From positions 1-26,182 of the forward strand of contig JBPCTQ010000124.1 in the NCBI GenBank assembly GCA_051011595.1: 26,182 nucleotides of DNA, in the 5' to 3' direction. The notes under the pieces are model-generated. The model did not search any database. It worked only from the letters and a program-made list of their open reading frames with translations, and was not told the origin of the DNA. Position numbers and translations under genes: made by a program. This stretch comes from JAOUEE01 sp051011595. Its GTDB lineage: Bacteria > Actinomycetota > Acidimicrobiia > Acidimicrobiales > SHLQ01. Positions 1-7,459 of this stretch are shown one piece after another. How positions within the stretch are numbered: the stretch's first letter is position 1; each line of letters starts with the position of its first letter.

Positions 1-740
1 GCCGAATGCAACGAGTCGGTGGTGTACACCGGCGCCGAGCACCCTTCGATGTAGTGCACCTTGGCCCCCTTGTCGGCGATGATGAGGGTGCGCTCGAACT
101 GGCCGGCGTTCTCGGCGTTGATGCGGAAGTACGCCTGCAGCGGCAGATCCTGGACATCGCAGTTCTCGGGTACGTAGATGAACGACCCTCCGGACCAGAC
201 CGAGGAGTTGAGGGCCGAGAACTTGTTGTCGTTGGGCGGGATGATCTTGCCGAAGTACTGCTTCACCAACTGGGGGTACTCACGCAGGGCGGTGTCCATG
301 TCGCAGAAGATGACACCTCGTTCTTCGAGGTCCTCACGATTGCGGTGGTACACCACTTCGCTCTCGTACTGGGCGGTCACACCGGCCAGGTACTTGCGTT
401 CGGCCTCGGGGATGCCGAGCTTCTCGTAGGTGTCCTTGATGGCGTCGGGAACGTCTTCCCAGTCGTCGTTCAGGCCGCCCTTGGGTTTGATGTAATAGAA
501 GATGTTGTCGAAGTCGATGCCGCTCATGTCGCCGCCCCAGGCCGGCATGGGCCGACGCTCGAACCGCTGCAGCGACTTCAGCCGGAAGTCGAGCATCCAC
601 TGGGGTTCACCCTTCATCCACGACATCTCCCGCACCATGTCGGCATCGATTCCGCGGCGGGGTTTGAAGACGTAGTCTTCCTTGTCGCTCCAGCCCAGCT
701 TGTAGCGGCTGAGATCCAGTCCGAGTTCGTCGACCGACAT
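1..740 (-). CDS. sufB: Fe-S cluster assembly protein SufB, 5' part (runs off left edge)
   Basis: The first 246 codons of SufB, the scaffold subunit of the cytosolic SufBCD iron-sulfur assembly complex; the family is usually about 470 residues, so roughly half is present. The start ATG at 740-738 has GGAG nine bases upstream. The reading MSVDELGLDLSRYKLGW, then FYYIKPKGG, a stretch containing SSVWSGGSFIYVPENCDVQ and, at the edge, GAKVHYIEGCSAP, is the conserved SufB order leading into the beta-helix core. Recognition is from these motifs. No SufR-type regulator lies directly upstream, so sufB seems to be the first gene of its unit; sufD, sufC and sufS would be expected beyond the left edge, which is inference. 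The opposite strand is also open here but reads as meaningless Arg/His-rich sequence. Confidence 0.95.
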   Translation of the reverse strand, partial: MSVDELGLDLSRYKLGWSDKEDYVFKPRRGIDADMVREMSWMKGEPQWMLDFRLKSLQRFERRPMPAWGGDMSGIDFDNIFYYIKPKGGLNDDWEDVPDAIKDTYEKLGIPEAERKYLAGVTAQYESEVVYHRNREDLEERGVIFCDMDTALREYPQLVKQYFGKIIPPNDNKFSALNSSVWSGGSFIYVPENCDVQDLPLQAYFRINAENAGQFERTLIIADKGAKVHYIEGCSAPVYTTDSLHS

Positions 741-789
741 GACGGTGCGCTCCGTTCTCCGCAGGGCTTCTCCGCGGGGCCGCCCACCC

Positions 790-825
790 CGAGGAATTAC
801 CACTATCTGTATAGGAACAATACCA
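790..825 (-). promoter_or_regulatory. Probable suf promoter/operator, AT-rich island
   Basis: An AT-rich patch stands out in the GC-rich spacer upstream of sufB. On the minus strand it contains TATTGT (822-817), a TAnnnT -10-like hexamer, which would give a leader of about 70 nt. On the plus strand the patch has two similar half-sites, GGAATTACC and GGAACAATACC, separated by about 12 bases, as expected for a dimeric regulator. The identity of any regulator is unknown. Confidence 0.4.
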
Positions 826-830
826 CCGGC

Positions 831-861
831 TGGGCCGAATCGACTCGCCCGCCTCGGCCCA
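831..861 (-). terminator. Hairpin after the LLM oxidoreductase gene
   Basis: TGGGCCGA (831-838) and TCGGCCCA (854-861) are perfect 8-bp inverted repeats around a 15-nt loop. The hairpin lies 28 bases past the stop of the 889-1773 gene and just before the suf promoter. There is no T-run, so it may be an L-shaped actinobacterial terminator or an mRNA-stabilising stem. Confidence 0.35.
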
Positions 862-888
862 TCGGCCGCCCTGGTCAGCCTGGTCTGG

Positions 889-1773
889 TCAACACAGCGC
901 AGCAGCCAGCAATCTCCACTCGGCGAGGGGGACGGTGGACCGCGGGGCCACGACCTGCACACACACGTGGTCGGCACCGGCATCGTGGTGAGCGGCCACG
1001 GCGGCGGCAATGGCCGTCTCGTCGCCCCACGGAACCACGGCGTCAATGAGCCGATCACTGCCACCGTCGGCGAAATCGGCGTCGCCGAAGCCGTGGCGCC
1101 GAAGGTTGTTGGTGTAGTTGGGCAGGTCGAGGTAGGTGGCCAGGTGCTCACGGCCCGCGGCCCGGGCCAGATCGGCATCGGTCTCGACGATCACCGCCAA
1201 CTCGGGTGCGAGCATCTTGTCGGGGCCCAGGATCTCTCGAGCCGCGGCGGTGTGTTCGGGTGTGCCGTTGTAGGGATGGGCGCCGTCGGCGTGTGTGGCC
1301 GCCAGGGCCAACATCTTGGGACCCAGCGCACCGATGACCCGACGAGGAGTGCGGTCGGGGGCGGCTCCCAGGTACAGCGCCGCGTCCATGGCTTCGAGAT
1401 AGCTGCGCATGTAGGCGAGCGGCTTGTCGTAATGATGACCACGTAGGCCCTCGACCATCGGCTGGTGGCTCACGCCGACGCCGAGCACGAAACGGTCGCC
1501 GAAGGCTTCGGTGAGCGTCTGGTGACCGGCCGCCATGGCCATGGCGTCGCGGGCGTAGACCGACGCAATGCCGGTGGCCACGCGGATCGACGGTGAGGCC
1601 TCGAGCAGCATGGCCGCATGCACCAGGGGGTCCTTCCCCACTGCTTCGGGCAACCAGATGGCCCCGTACCCCAGTTCGTCGAGCTCGGCCGCCAGTTCGC
1701 GGGCCGCGGCGATGGGTTGTTGGTCGAGGGCGAATGTCCAGATGCCGACCCGGCCCAGATCGTCGGCCGGCAC
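889..1773 (-). CDS. LLM-class F420-dependent oxidoreductase
   Basis: A 294-residue luciferase-like TIM-barrel oxidoreductase, read as the F420-dependent subgroup from VGIWTF near the N-terminus, ELGYGAIWLPEAVG, the stretch around LLEASPSIRVATGIASVYARD, FVLGVGVSH and GALGPKMLALAA. Such enzymes use reduced F420 for hydride transfer to varied substrates; the substrate here cannot be told. The start is GTG at 1773, three bases after the plsC stop and without a Shine-Dalgarno, so translation is probably coupled to plsC. It is the last gene of the npdG-mshC-plsC run, and an F420:NADPH oxidoreductase heads that run, which supports an F420 role. It resembles the TIGR03620 group by memory of the motif order, not by a search. 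Confidence 0.85.
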   Translation of the reverse strand: MPADDLGRVGIWTFALDQQPIAAARELAAELDELGYGAIWLPEAVGKDPLVHAAMLLEASPSIRVATGIASVYARDAMAMAAGHQTLTEAFGDRFVLGVGVSHQPMVEGLRGHHYDKPLAYMRSYLEAMDAALYLGAAPDRTPRRVIGALGPKMLALAATHADGAHPYNGTPEHTAAAREILGPDKMLAPELAVIVETDADLARAAGREHLATYLDLPNYTNNLRRHGFGDADFADGGSDRLIDAVVPWGDETAIAAAVAAHHDAGADHVCVQVVAPRSTVPLAEWRLLAAALC

Positions 1774-1776
1774 GGT

Positions 1777-2559
1777 TCAGACCAGGGCGGGTGCCCGCAG
1801 CACCTCGACCGACGAACGACGAATGGGGATCTCCGGTTCGATCACCGGCTCGGGAACCGCGGCGTCGGTGGCCGCCGGTTTGGTGGCGTACTCGTGTACG
1901 TATTCCTGCCCGGACAGTTCGCGGATCTCGAACATGACCTGGTCGATGATCTGGCGCAGCACGGTGCGATCGTCGGCCCGGTCGAGGTAGGGCGTGGGAT
2001 CGATGGGCGATCCGAAATGCACCTCGGCTCGCTGGAAGGGTTTGGGAAAACGAGCGTCGGGCGGCTGGATGTCGCGCATCCCCCGCAACCCCACCGGCAC
2101 GATGGGCGCTCCGGTGCGCAGGGCCAGGCGGGCCGGCCCGGTGTGGCCTTTGTGCAGCTTGCCGCTGCGTGACCGGGTGCCCTCGGGGTAGATGCCGAAG
2201 AACTGGCCGGAGTCGAGCAGACGGGCCGCGGCCGACAACGCCCGTTCGGCCGCATCACCACCGGTGCGGTCGATGGGGATCATCCCCAGCCCGGGGAACA
2301 GGTACCGGGTCTTCCAGTCGTCGAGGTACTCGGCCTTGCCCACGAACGTGATACGCCGCGGCAACGTGGCCGGCAACATGAACGAGTCGAGCACCGAGGT
2401 GTGATTGGGACACAGGATGGCCGGGCCGTCGACGGGCAGGTTCTCGCGGCCGGTGATCTCGATGCGCCACAGCATCTTGAAGAACGGCAGCACCACCGTG
2501 CGGGCCGCCCCCTGGAGGTGACCGATGCGAGGGCCGTCGTCGGCGCGAGAACTGGGCAT
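1777..2559 (-). CDS. plsC: 1-acylglycerol-3-phosphate acyltransferase (PlsC family)
   Basis: A 260-residue lysophospholipid acyltransferase, which would acylate lysophosphatidic acid to phosphatidic acid at the membrane. The HX4D catalytic motif is HTSVLD at residues 53-58 and the acceptor-binding motif YPEGTRS is at about 124-130, with the family spacing. The C-terminus extends about 35 residues beyond the fold and is Pro/Glu-rich. The ATG at 2559 has no Shine-Dalgarno. An in-frame GTG at 2577, ten bases after AAGGA, is a reasonable alternative start and would add six residues. Much longer upstream readings in this frame run antisense-like through mshC and are not real. The gene lies 139 bp after mshC and three bases before the LLM gene. 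Whether the substrate is LPA or another lysolipid is not decided. Confidence 0.9.
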   Translation of the reverse strand: MPSSRADDGPRIGHLQGAARTVVLPFFKMLWRIEITGRENLPVDGPAILCPNHTSVLDSFMLPATLPRRITFVGKAEYLDDWKTRYLFPGLGMIPIDRTGGDAAERALSAAARLLDSGQFFGIYPEGTRSRSGKLHKGHTGPARLALRTGAPIVPVGLRGMRDIQPPDARFPKPFQRAEVHFGSPIDPTPYLDRADDRTVLRQIIDQVMFEIRELSGQEYVHEYATKPAATDAAVPEPVIEPEIPIRRSSVEVLRAPALV

Positions 2560-2640
2560 GGGGCCATTCTGCACCACCGCGAGGACATCCTTCACGACCA
2601 ATTGGTCCAAGCGGCCGAGCCGATGGGATGCCGCGTCTTC

Positions 2641-2698
2641 GAACAGGAGCGGAGCGATCCTGGTACATGACCCGAACCCGTCCGCCGATTGGCGCGCC
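2641..2698 (-). repeat. Copy 1 of a diverged 58-bp intergenic repeat
   Basis: This stretch aligns with 20830-20888 at about 47 of 58 positions with one single-base indel. It begins directly after the mshC stop codon on the minus strand and fills part of the 139-bp gap to plsC. The best-conserved parts are GAGCGGAG, GATCCT, CATGAC and CCGTCC on the plus strand. The function is unknown. Confidence 0.5.
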
Positions 2699-3841
2699 CT
2701 AGGGCCCGGCCAGATCGATTCCCAGCAGTGACGCGGCGGCGCCGATGGGGCCGCCCTGGTCGGCCACCCGATCGATCTGGGACAGGGCCGACGGGGTGTC
2801 GAGATCGTCGTCGAGGGCGGCCCGAACACCGTCGAGCAACACCTGTTCGGTGTCGTCATCGGCGCCCAACCAGCAGGCCAGCCGCGCTTCGGCCTCGTCG
2901 AGTACGGCCGGCGCCCACGTCCACGAACGGCGGTAGTGGTGTGCGAGCAGCGCCAGACGCAGCGCCCGCGGGTCGTGGTTGTTTCGCAGGTCGCCGACGA
3001 ACACCAGGTTGCCCCGTGACTTCGACATCTTCTCGCCGTGGTACCGAACCATGGCCTGGTGCATCCAGTGGCGCACGAACACCTCACCGGTCACCGCCTC
3101 GGACTGGGCCAGCTCGCATTCGTGGTGGGGATAGATCAGATCGGTGCCACCACCGTGCAGGTCGATGGTGGTGCCCAACTCTCGCAGCGCCAAGGCCGAG
3201 CACTCCACGTGCCAGCCCGGTCGGCCGGGCCCCCAGAGCGAGTCCCACGACGGTTCGTCGGGGGCCGACGGTTTCCAGAGGACGAAGTCGAGTGGATGCC
3301 GCTTCGCCGGGTCGTCGGGATCCTCACCCCGCTGGGGCCCGAACCAGCGCATGGTGTCGGGATCGAGGTGGCTCAGCGTGCCGAATCCCGGGGCCGACGA
3401 CACGTCGAAGTACACGGCACCGTCGACCACGTAGGCGTTGCCCCGATCGACGGCGGCACCGATGAAACCGCGGATGTCGGCGATGGCCCAGGTCGCCCGC
3501 GGCTCGCTCCAGGGTTCGAGGTTGCCCAAGGCGGCCATGTCGTCGTCGAAGGTCCGGATCTCGGCCGCAGCCAGATCGAGGAAGTGGACCCCGCGGGCCC
3601 GCGCCACCCGCAGGATGTCGTCGTCGACATCGGTGATGTTGCGCACCATCCGGACGTCGTGGCCACGATCGAGCAATCGCCGGTGCAAGACGTCGTAGGT
3701 GACGTAGGTCGCGGCATGGCCCAGATGGGTCGAGTCGTACGGGGTGAGCCCGCACACGTACATCGAGACGGTCGGGCCGGGCTCGAACGGCACCACTGCC
3801 CGCCGAGCCGTGTCGAAGAGCCGCATGGCTCCGTCGATCAT
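2699..3841 (-). CDS. mshC: Cysteine:1D-myo-inosityl 2-amino-2-deoxy-glucopyranoside ligase (mycothiol synthesis)
   Basis: MshC joins cysteine to glucosaminyl-inositol with ATP, the penultimate-stage ligation in mycothiol synthesis. It is a shortened paralogue of cysteinyl-tRNA synthetase. At 380 residues it is much shorter than CysRS (about 460) and a little shorter than mycobacterial MshC (about 410). The first motif reads CGLTPYDSTHLGHAATYVTY, the MshC form rather than the CysRS form CGPTVY. Zinc ligands are the Cys of that motif, the Cys in GWHVEC and a His in PHHECE; the KMSKS loop reads EKMSKSRGN. The anticodon-binding domain of CysRS is missing. The start ATG at 3841 overlaps the npdG stop as ATGA, so translation is coupled. 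A second Met five codons on has a GGAG too close to serve. The stop TAG sits in a CTAG palindrome. Confidence 0.93.
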   Translation of the reverse strand: MIDGAMRLFDTARRAVVPFEPGPTVSMYVCGLTPYDSTHLGHAATYVTYDVLHRRLLDRGHDVRMVRNITDVDDDILRVARARGVHFLDLAAAEIRTFDDDMAALGNLEPWSEPRATWAIADIRGFIGAAVDRGNAYVVDGAVYFDVSSAPGFGTLSHLDPDTMRWFGPQRGEDPDDPAKRHPLDFVLWKPSAPDEPSWDSLWGPGRPGWHVECSALALRELGTTIDLHGGGTDLIYPHHECELAQSEAVTGEVFVRHWMHQAMVRYHGEKMSKSRGNLVFVGDLRNNHDPRALRLALLAHHYRRSWTWAPAVLDEAEARLACWLGADDDTEQVLLDGVRAALDDDLDTPSALSQIDRVADQGGPIGAAASLLGIDLAGP

Positions 3842-4500
3842 TCCGGGGTGTCGATGCCCGTGAAGCTGACGGCCACGCGGGTCCGGTACCGCTCGTTCAG
3901 CTGGAGCAACACGGCGGTGAAGGCCTCGATGGCCGTGGCGTTGCTGAGCTCACCGGCGTCGAGGGGGCGAAGCCCGGGGATCTGCCGGATCACATCCGAC
4001 ACCTTCTCGGTGGCTTCGGCATGGTCCGAGCACACCAACACATCGCTGTGCACCGGTTCGTCGATCGCGCCCAGCTCGGTGGCCGGCACGTGGTGGAGCG
4101 ACGCCACTACATAGGCGGACCGAACCTCGGCCTGCACGCTGGCCGCCACCGAACCCCGGGGCGGAACCAGCGGCTGGAACTCGCGGCCGACACGCGACAG
4201 CGCATTGGACATACACACCACCACTTTCGACTGCAGTTGTGGGGCAACCGAGGCCGCGGTCTCGGCGGCCGCGTCCCACGGTGTGGCGATGACCACCATG
4301 TCGGCGCTGGCCGCGCCCGCGTTGTCCGAGGACGAGATGGGCAGGTCGTGCCCGGGCCACTTCTCCTTGAGCCGGTCGGCCACCTCCAGCGCCCGGTACT
4401 TGGAGCGACTCCCGATCACGACGTCGTATCCCACCGAGGCCAGCCGCACCGCCAGGGCACTTCCGGCCGGTCCTGTTGCTCCCAGCAAGCCGATCTGCAT
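3838..4500 (-). CDS. npdG: F420:NADPH oxidoreductase (NpdG/Fno)
   Basis: A 220-residue NADPH-dependent F420 reductase that moves hydride between NADP(H) and F420. It opens MQIGLLGATGPAGSAL with the GxxGxxG dinucleotide fold (G7, G10, G13) followed by VIGSR, the NADP phosphate-binding loop; later SADMVVIATPW, the stretch around SLHHVPATEL and the C-terminal LNERYRTRVAVSFTGI are typical of the family. I place the start at ATG 4500 rather than the TTG one codon upstream, because TACCGT lies exactly six bases before this ATG, as in a leaderless transcript. It is first in a run with mshC, plsC and an F420-type oxidoreductase, and the two redox genes overlap by ATGA. Confidence 0.92.
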   Translation of the reverse strand: MQIGLLGATGPAGSALAVRLASVGYDVVIGSRSKYRALEVADRLKEKWPGHDLPISSSDNAGAASADMVVIATPWDAAAETAASVAPQLQSKVVVCMSNALSRVGREFQPLVPPRGSVAASVQAEVRSAYVVASLHHVPATELGAIDEPVHSDVLVCSDHAEATEKVSDVIRQIPGLRPLDAGELSNATAIEAFTAVLLQLNERYRTRVAVSFTGIDTPE

Positions 4501-4506
4501 CAACCC

Positions 4507-4512
4507 ACGGTA
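4507..4512 (-). promoter_or_regulatory. Leaderless -10 element of npdG
   Basis: TACCGT on the minus strand, a TAnnnT hexamer, lies six bases before the ATG of npdG. That spacing puts +1 on the start codon, and no Shine-Dalgarno is present. Confidence 0.5.
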
Positions 4513-4561
4513 GGGCGCGGTGGTCGGGATCGGAAAAACCGGCTCACCCGATCACCAGCAG

Positions 4562-4567
4562 TAGGGT
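4562..4567 (+). promoter_or_regulatory. Near-leaderless -10 element of fabI
   Basis: TAGGGT lies eight bases before the fabI ATG, with no Shine-Dalgarno. It shares a 75-bp divergent spacer with the npdG promoter. Confidence 0.45.
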
Positions 4568-4575
4568 GCCCGGAC

Positions 4576-5343
4576 ATGGGTCTCCTCGACGGGAAACGAC
4601 TGCTCATCACCGGCGTGCTCACCGATGCCTCCTTGGCTTTCGGGGTGGCGCGTCTGGCCATCGACGAAGGGGCCGAGGTGGTGCTCACCGGCGCCGGCCG
4701 AGGGCTTCGGCTCACGCAACGGACGGCCCGCAAGCTGCCCGTCGAACCGGACGTCCTCGAGCTCGACGTGACCGATCCCACCCAGGTGCAGGCCGTGGCC
4801 GCGGACCTGGCCGAGCGGTGGGGGCGGGTCGACGGAGCCCTCCACGCCATCGGCTTCGCCCCCGAGGTCTGCCTGGGCGACGACTTCATGGCGGCCGAGT
4901 GGAGCGACGTGGCGGTCGCCATGGAGATCTCGGCCTACTCGCTCAAGACCCTGGCCGAGGTGGTGGTGCCACTCATGCCCGACGGCGGATCGATCGTCGG
5001 CCTCGACTTCGACGCCACATCGGCGTGGCCGGCCTACAACTGGATGGGGGTGGCCAAGGCGGCCCTCGAATCCACCAACCGCTACCTGGCCCGCGCCCAC
5101 GGCCCATCGGGCATCCGATTCAACCTGGTCGCCGCCGGACCCATTCGCACCATTGCGGCCAAGTCGATTCCGGCCTTTGCCCAGTTCGAGGACACCTGGG
5201 ACGGGCAGGCGCCGCTCGGATGGGACGTCAACGACTCCAGCGCAGTGGCCAAGGCCTGTGTGGCCCTTCTGAGCGATTGGTTCCCGGCCACCACCGGATC
5301 GATGATCCACGTCGACGGCGGCTACCACGCGGTGGGTGCCTGA
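4576..5343 (+). CDS. fabI: Enoyl-ACP reductase (FabI/InhA type)
   Basis: A 255-residue NADH-dependent enoyl-ACP reductase, the last reductive step of type II fatty acid elongation. The N-terminus GKRLLITGVLTDASLAFGVA is the FabI-class dinucleotide fold. F145, Y154 and K161 in LDFDATSAWPAYNWMGVAK match InhA Phe149, Tyr158 and Lys165, and LVAAGPIRT is identical to the InhA stretch. The substrate-binding loop after it is shorter than in InhA. The residue matching InhA Ser94 is Ala91 (HAIGF). The ATG at 4576 is chosen because all family homology begins there; the frame is open further upstream only by chance. The stop overlaps or abuts the next gene, an RmlD-like reductase, with which it forms a two-gene unit divergent from npdG. 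Confidence 0.93.
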   Translation: MGLLDGKRLLITGVLTDASLAFGVARLAIDEGAEVVLTGAGRGLRLTQRTARKLPVEPDVLELDVTDPTQVQAVAADLAERWGRVDGALHAIGFAPEVCLGDDFMAAEWSDVAVAMEISAYSLKTLAEVVVPLMPDGGSIVGLDFDATSAWPAYNWMGVAKAALESTNRYLARAHGPSGIRFNLVAAGPIRTIAAKSIPAFAQFEDTWDGQAPLGWDVNDSSAVAKACVALLSDWFPATTGSMIHVDGGYHAVGA

Positions 5344-5353
5344 ACCGCGCGCC

Positions 5354-6202
5354 ATGGCAGATGTCGCCGGTCTTCCCGCCCGCTCCCTCGTCATCGGCGG
5401 GACCGGGCTGCTGGGCCGGGCCCTGCTGCGCCAGGGCCCGAACCGTCCGGCCTCGACATGGAACCGCAACGACCCGCCCGAACCGTCATCGGGGTGGCAC
5501 CATCTCGATTTGGCCGATCGCCCGGCGATCGACGAGCTGATCGACCGGCTGGCACCACCGGTCATCGTGAACGCGGCGTACTCCCGTGGCGGTGACGATC
5601 TGGAGTCCGTCACCGCCCAGGCGCCGGGCCACCTGGCCGCCGCGGCGGCCCGCACCGGCACCCGGTTCGTGCACCTGTCCACCGACGTGGTGTTCGCCGG
5701 CGACCGGCAGTCGGCGTATGTCGAATCCGACCGGCCCGACCCCGTTCACCAGTACGGACGAGCCAAGGCCGACTCCGAAGGTGCCGTGGTCACCGCCCAT
5801 CCGAATCCGCTGGTGATTCGGACCTCACTGCTCTACGGGTCGGTCGACGGTGTGCAGGAGCAACTGGTCGCGGGAGCCGAAGCGGAGGGCACCGTGTTCT
5901 TCACCGACGAGGTGCGAGCTCCGGCTCACGTCGACGATCTGGCCGCCGCCATCGGCCGGTTGGTGGCGGCCGAGGTGACCGGCACCGTACATCTGGCCGG
6001 AGCCGACGCCGTCGATCGTCTGCGTTTCGCCCAGCTGTTGGCGCCGACGGTGGGCGTCGATCCCGACACCCTGCGGGGTGCGGTCAGCGACCCCGAGCTG
6101 ATCCGACCACGCCACGTGGTGCTGGCCAGTGAACGCCTGGATGTGGCCGGGGTGACACCACTACCCGGGTGCGGCGAACGGTTGGGCGCCGAGCGGCCCT
6201 AG
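5354..6202 (+). CDS. RmlD-like NAD(P)-dependent sugar reductase
   Basis: An extended short-chain dehydrogenase of the dTDP-4-dehydrorhamnose reductase superfamily, 282 residues from the ATG. GGTGLLG (15-21) binds the cofactor, HLSTDVVFAG carries the catalytic Ser/Thr (109-110), and YGRAK (Y134, K138) is the active-site pair. The fold and motif order are clear, but no other rhamnose genes are nearby, so the sugar substrate is not established. An in-frame GTG at 5336 would overlap the fabI stop by eight bases and add six residues; neither start has a Shine-Dalgarno. The stop TAG overlaps the stop of the convergent peptidase gene in a shared CTAG. Pairing with fabI is unusual and may reflect only shared transcription. 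Confidence 0.82.
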   Translation: MADVAGLPARSLVIGGTGLLGRALLRQGPNRPASTWNRNDPPEPSSGWHHLDLADRPAIDELIDRLAPPVIVNAAYSRGGDDLESVTAQAPGHLAAAAARTGTRFVHLSTDVVFAGDRQSAYVESDRPDPVHQYGRAKADSEGAVVTAHPNPLVIRTSLLYGSVDGVQEQLVAGAEAEGTVFFTDEVRAPAHVDDLAAAIGRLVAAEVTGTVHLAGADAVDRLRFAQLLAPTVGVDPDTLRGAVSDPELIRPRHVVLASERLDVAGVTPLPGCGERLGAERP

Positions 6203-7398
6203 CAGGCCGCGCGCGTGGCCGGATAGGGGTTCACGGCGTTGCCCTGCCCGCCCGGGTGGATCTCGAAGTGGAGATGGGGGGTCGAGGCATTGCCGGTCTG
6301 ACCCACGTAGCCCACCACCGAGCCGGCCGGCAGGGTTCCGGCCGAGCCGTACCCCGACAGGTGGGTGCCGTAGTAGTAGGTGCCGTTGTTGCCGTACAGG
6401 TGGAACGAGTTGCCCCCGAGGCTGTTGCCCCGGTGCTCGACGACCCCGGCCACCGGATTGACCACGGGGGTGCCACTGGCCGCCATCATGTCGACGCCCT
6501 TGTGGGTTCGGCCGTTGCCACGAGGTGCACCCCATGTGTCGGTGAAACTGGTCGGTCCTGCGACCGGGCAGGCCATGGCACCGGTGGGCGGAGGTGGCGG
6601 GGGCGGAGCCGGCGGGGTGGTGGGGGCAACGGTCGAGGGCGGTTCCCCCGGTTCGCTGGGTTGGGCCGGGGTGGTCTCACCCGGCGCCGCGGTGGTGGGC
6701 GCCTCGCCCGGGGCGGCCGGTACAACAGGGGCCGGTTCGGGCGGAGCGGCCGCCGCCGCGGCAGCAGCTGCCGCCGCCAGCTCGGCCTGGATACGAGCTC
6801 GTTCCTCGGCTTCGAGCCCGGCGACGACGGAGTCGATCCGGTCGCGTTCGGCCTGCATTCCCTCTAGCGAGGCGTACACGGTGTCCTGCGCGGCGCTGAG
6901 GTCGGTGAGGGTGAGCTCCTGCTCGGCCCGGGCATCGCTCAACGCCGCTTCGCGATTGGCCAGCCTCGACGTGGCCGCCCGGTAGTCGTCGAGCACGTCG
7001 GTGGAGGCGCCGGTGGCCAGATCGACGAGGAACTCGGCGCGGGCCGACTCGTTGATGTCGCCGCGTGACACCGCTTCGAGGTCGCCGGCTGCGGCCACCC
7101 CGGTGAACTGCTGGATGGCGACCAGCTCGAGTGCACCTTCGAGTTCGGCCACATCGGCGGCCACGTCGGCCACCTCATCGACCAAGAGATCGATGTCGAG
7201 CTCGATACGACCGAGCTCGGACTCGGCGGTGTGGAAGGCCTCGGTGGCGGCATCGGCGTCGGCTTGGAGCTCGGTGATGCGACTCTCGGCGTCGGCCAAC
7301 TCGGCTCGCGCCCGATCGAGCTCGGATTGCGCCGAGAGCGGGGCCAGTCCGAGGCTGAGCACAGCCGCGACGACCACAAAGAGAAGAAGTCTCCGCAC
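6199..7398 (-). CDS. Secreted M23 peptidase with coiled-coil N-domain
   Basis: A 399-residue probable cell-wall endopeptidase (LytM/EnvC/NlpD-like). Residues 1-24 form a signal peptide ending LSAQS. About 26-208 are Ala/Glu/Asp-rich heptads predicted to form coiled coils. A run of eleven alanines (208-218) and a Pro/Thr linker with PPPPPPP follow. The M23 domain spans about 285-395 with the zinc ligands H299 and D303 (HKGVD) and H377 of PHLHFE, plus catalytic H346 (YYYGTHLSGY) and H375, so it should be active. The protein could act in daughter-cell separation together with a divisome partner, by analogy with EnvC and RipA-type proteins. The start is GTG, with TAGATT eight bases upstream. It is convergent with the RmlD-like gene. 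Confidence 0.9.
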   Translation of the reverse strand: MRRLLLFVVVAAVLSLGLAPLSAQSELDRARAELADAESRITELQADADAATEAFHTAESELGRIELDIDLLVDEVADVAADVAELEGALELVAIQQFTGVAAAGDLEAVSRGDINESARAEFLVDLATGASTDVLDDYRAATSRLANREAALSDARAEQELTLTDLSAAQDTVYASLEGMQAERDRIDSVVAGLEAEERARIQAELAAAAAAAAAAAPPEPAPVVPAAPGEAPTTAAPGETTPAQPSEPGEPPSTVAPTTPPAPPPPPPPTGAMACPVAGPTSFTDTWGAPRGNGRTHKGVDMMAASGTPVVNPVAGVVEHRGNSLGGNSFHLYGNNGTYYYGTHLSGYGSAGTLPAGSVVGYVGQTGNASTPHLHFEIHPGGQGNAVNPYPATRAAC

Positions 7399-7406
7399 CG
7401 CCTGGC

Positions 7407-7412
7407 AATCTA
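7407..7412 (-). promoter_or_regulatory. Near-leaderless -10 element of the M23 peptidase gene
   Basis: TAGATT on the minus strand lies eight bases before the GTG start, in the 61-bp gap after the CNNM gene. No Shine-Dalgarno is seen. Confidence 0.4.
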
Positions 7413-7459
7413 GTCGCGATCGGGCCGATTATTGCGATTCGGTGACGAAACGCCGAGGT

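Noticed and set aside
2560..3087. A long N-terminal extension of plsC reaching into mshC
   Set aside because: The extension is out of frame with mshC and Cys/Arg-rich; PlsC homology begins near 2559.
2699..3841. Cysteinyl-tRNA synthetase
   Set aside because: The first motif is CGLTPYDSTHLGHA and the anticodon domain is missing, which marks MshC rather than CysRS.
6590..6790. Low-complexity repeats coding for Ala and Pro runs in the M23 protein, considered as a tandem repeat element
   Set aside because: They are in frame, compositionally biased linker sequence between coiled coil and peptidase; no mobile or regular unit is seen.
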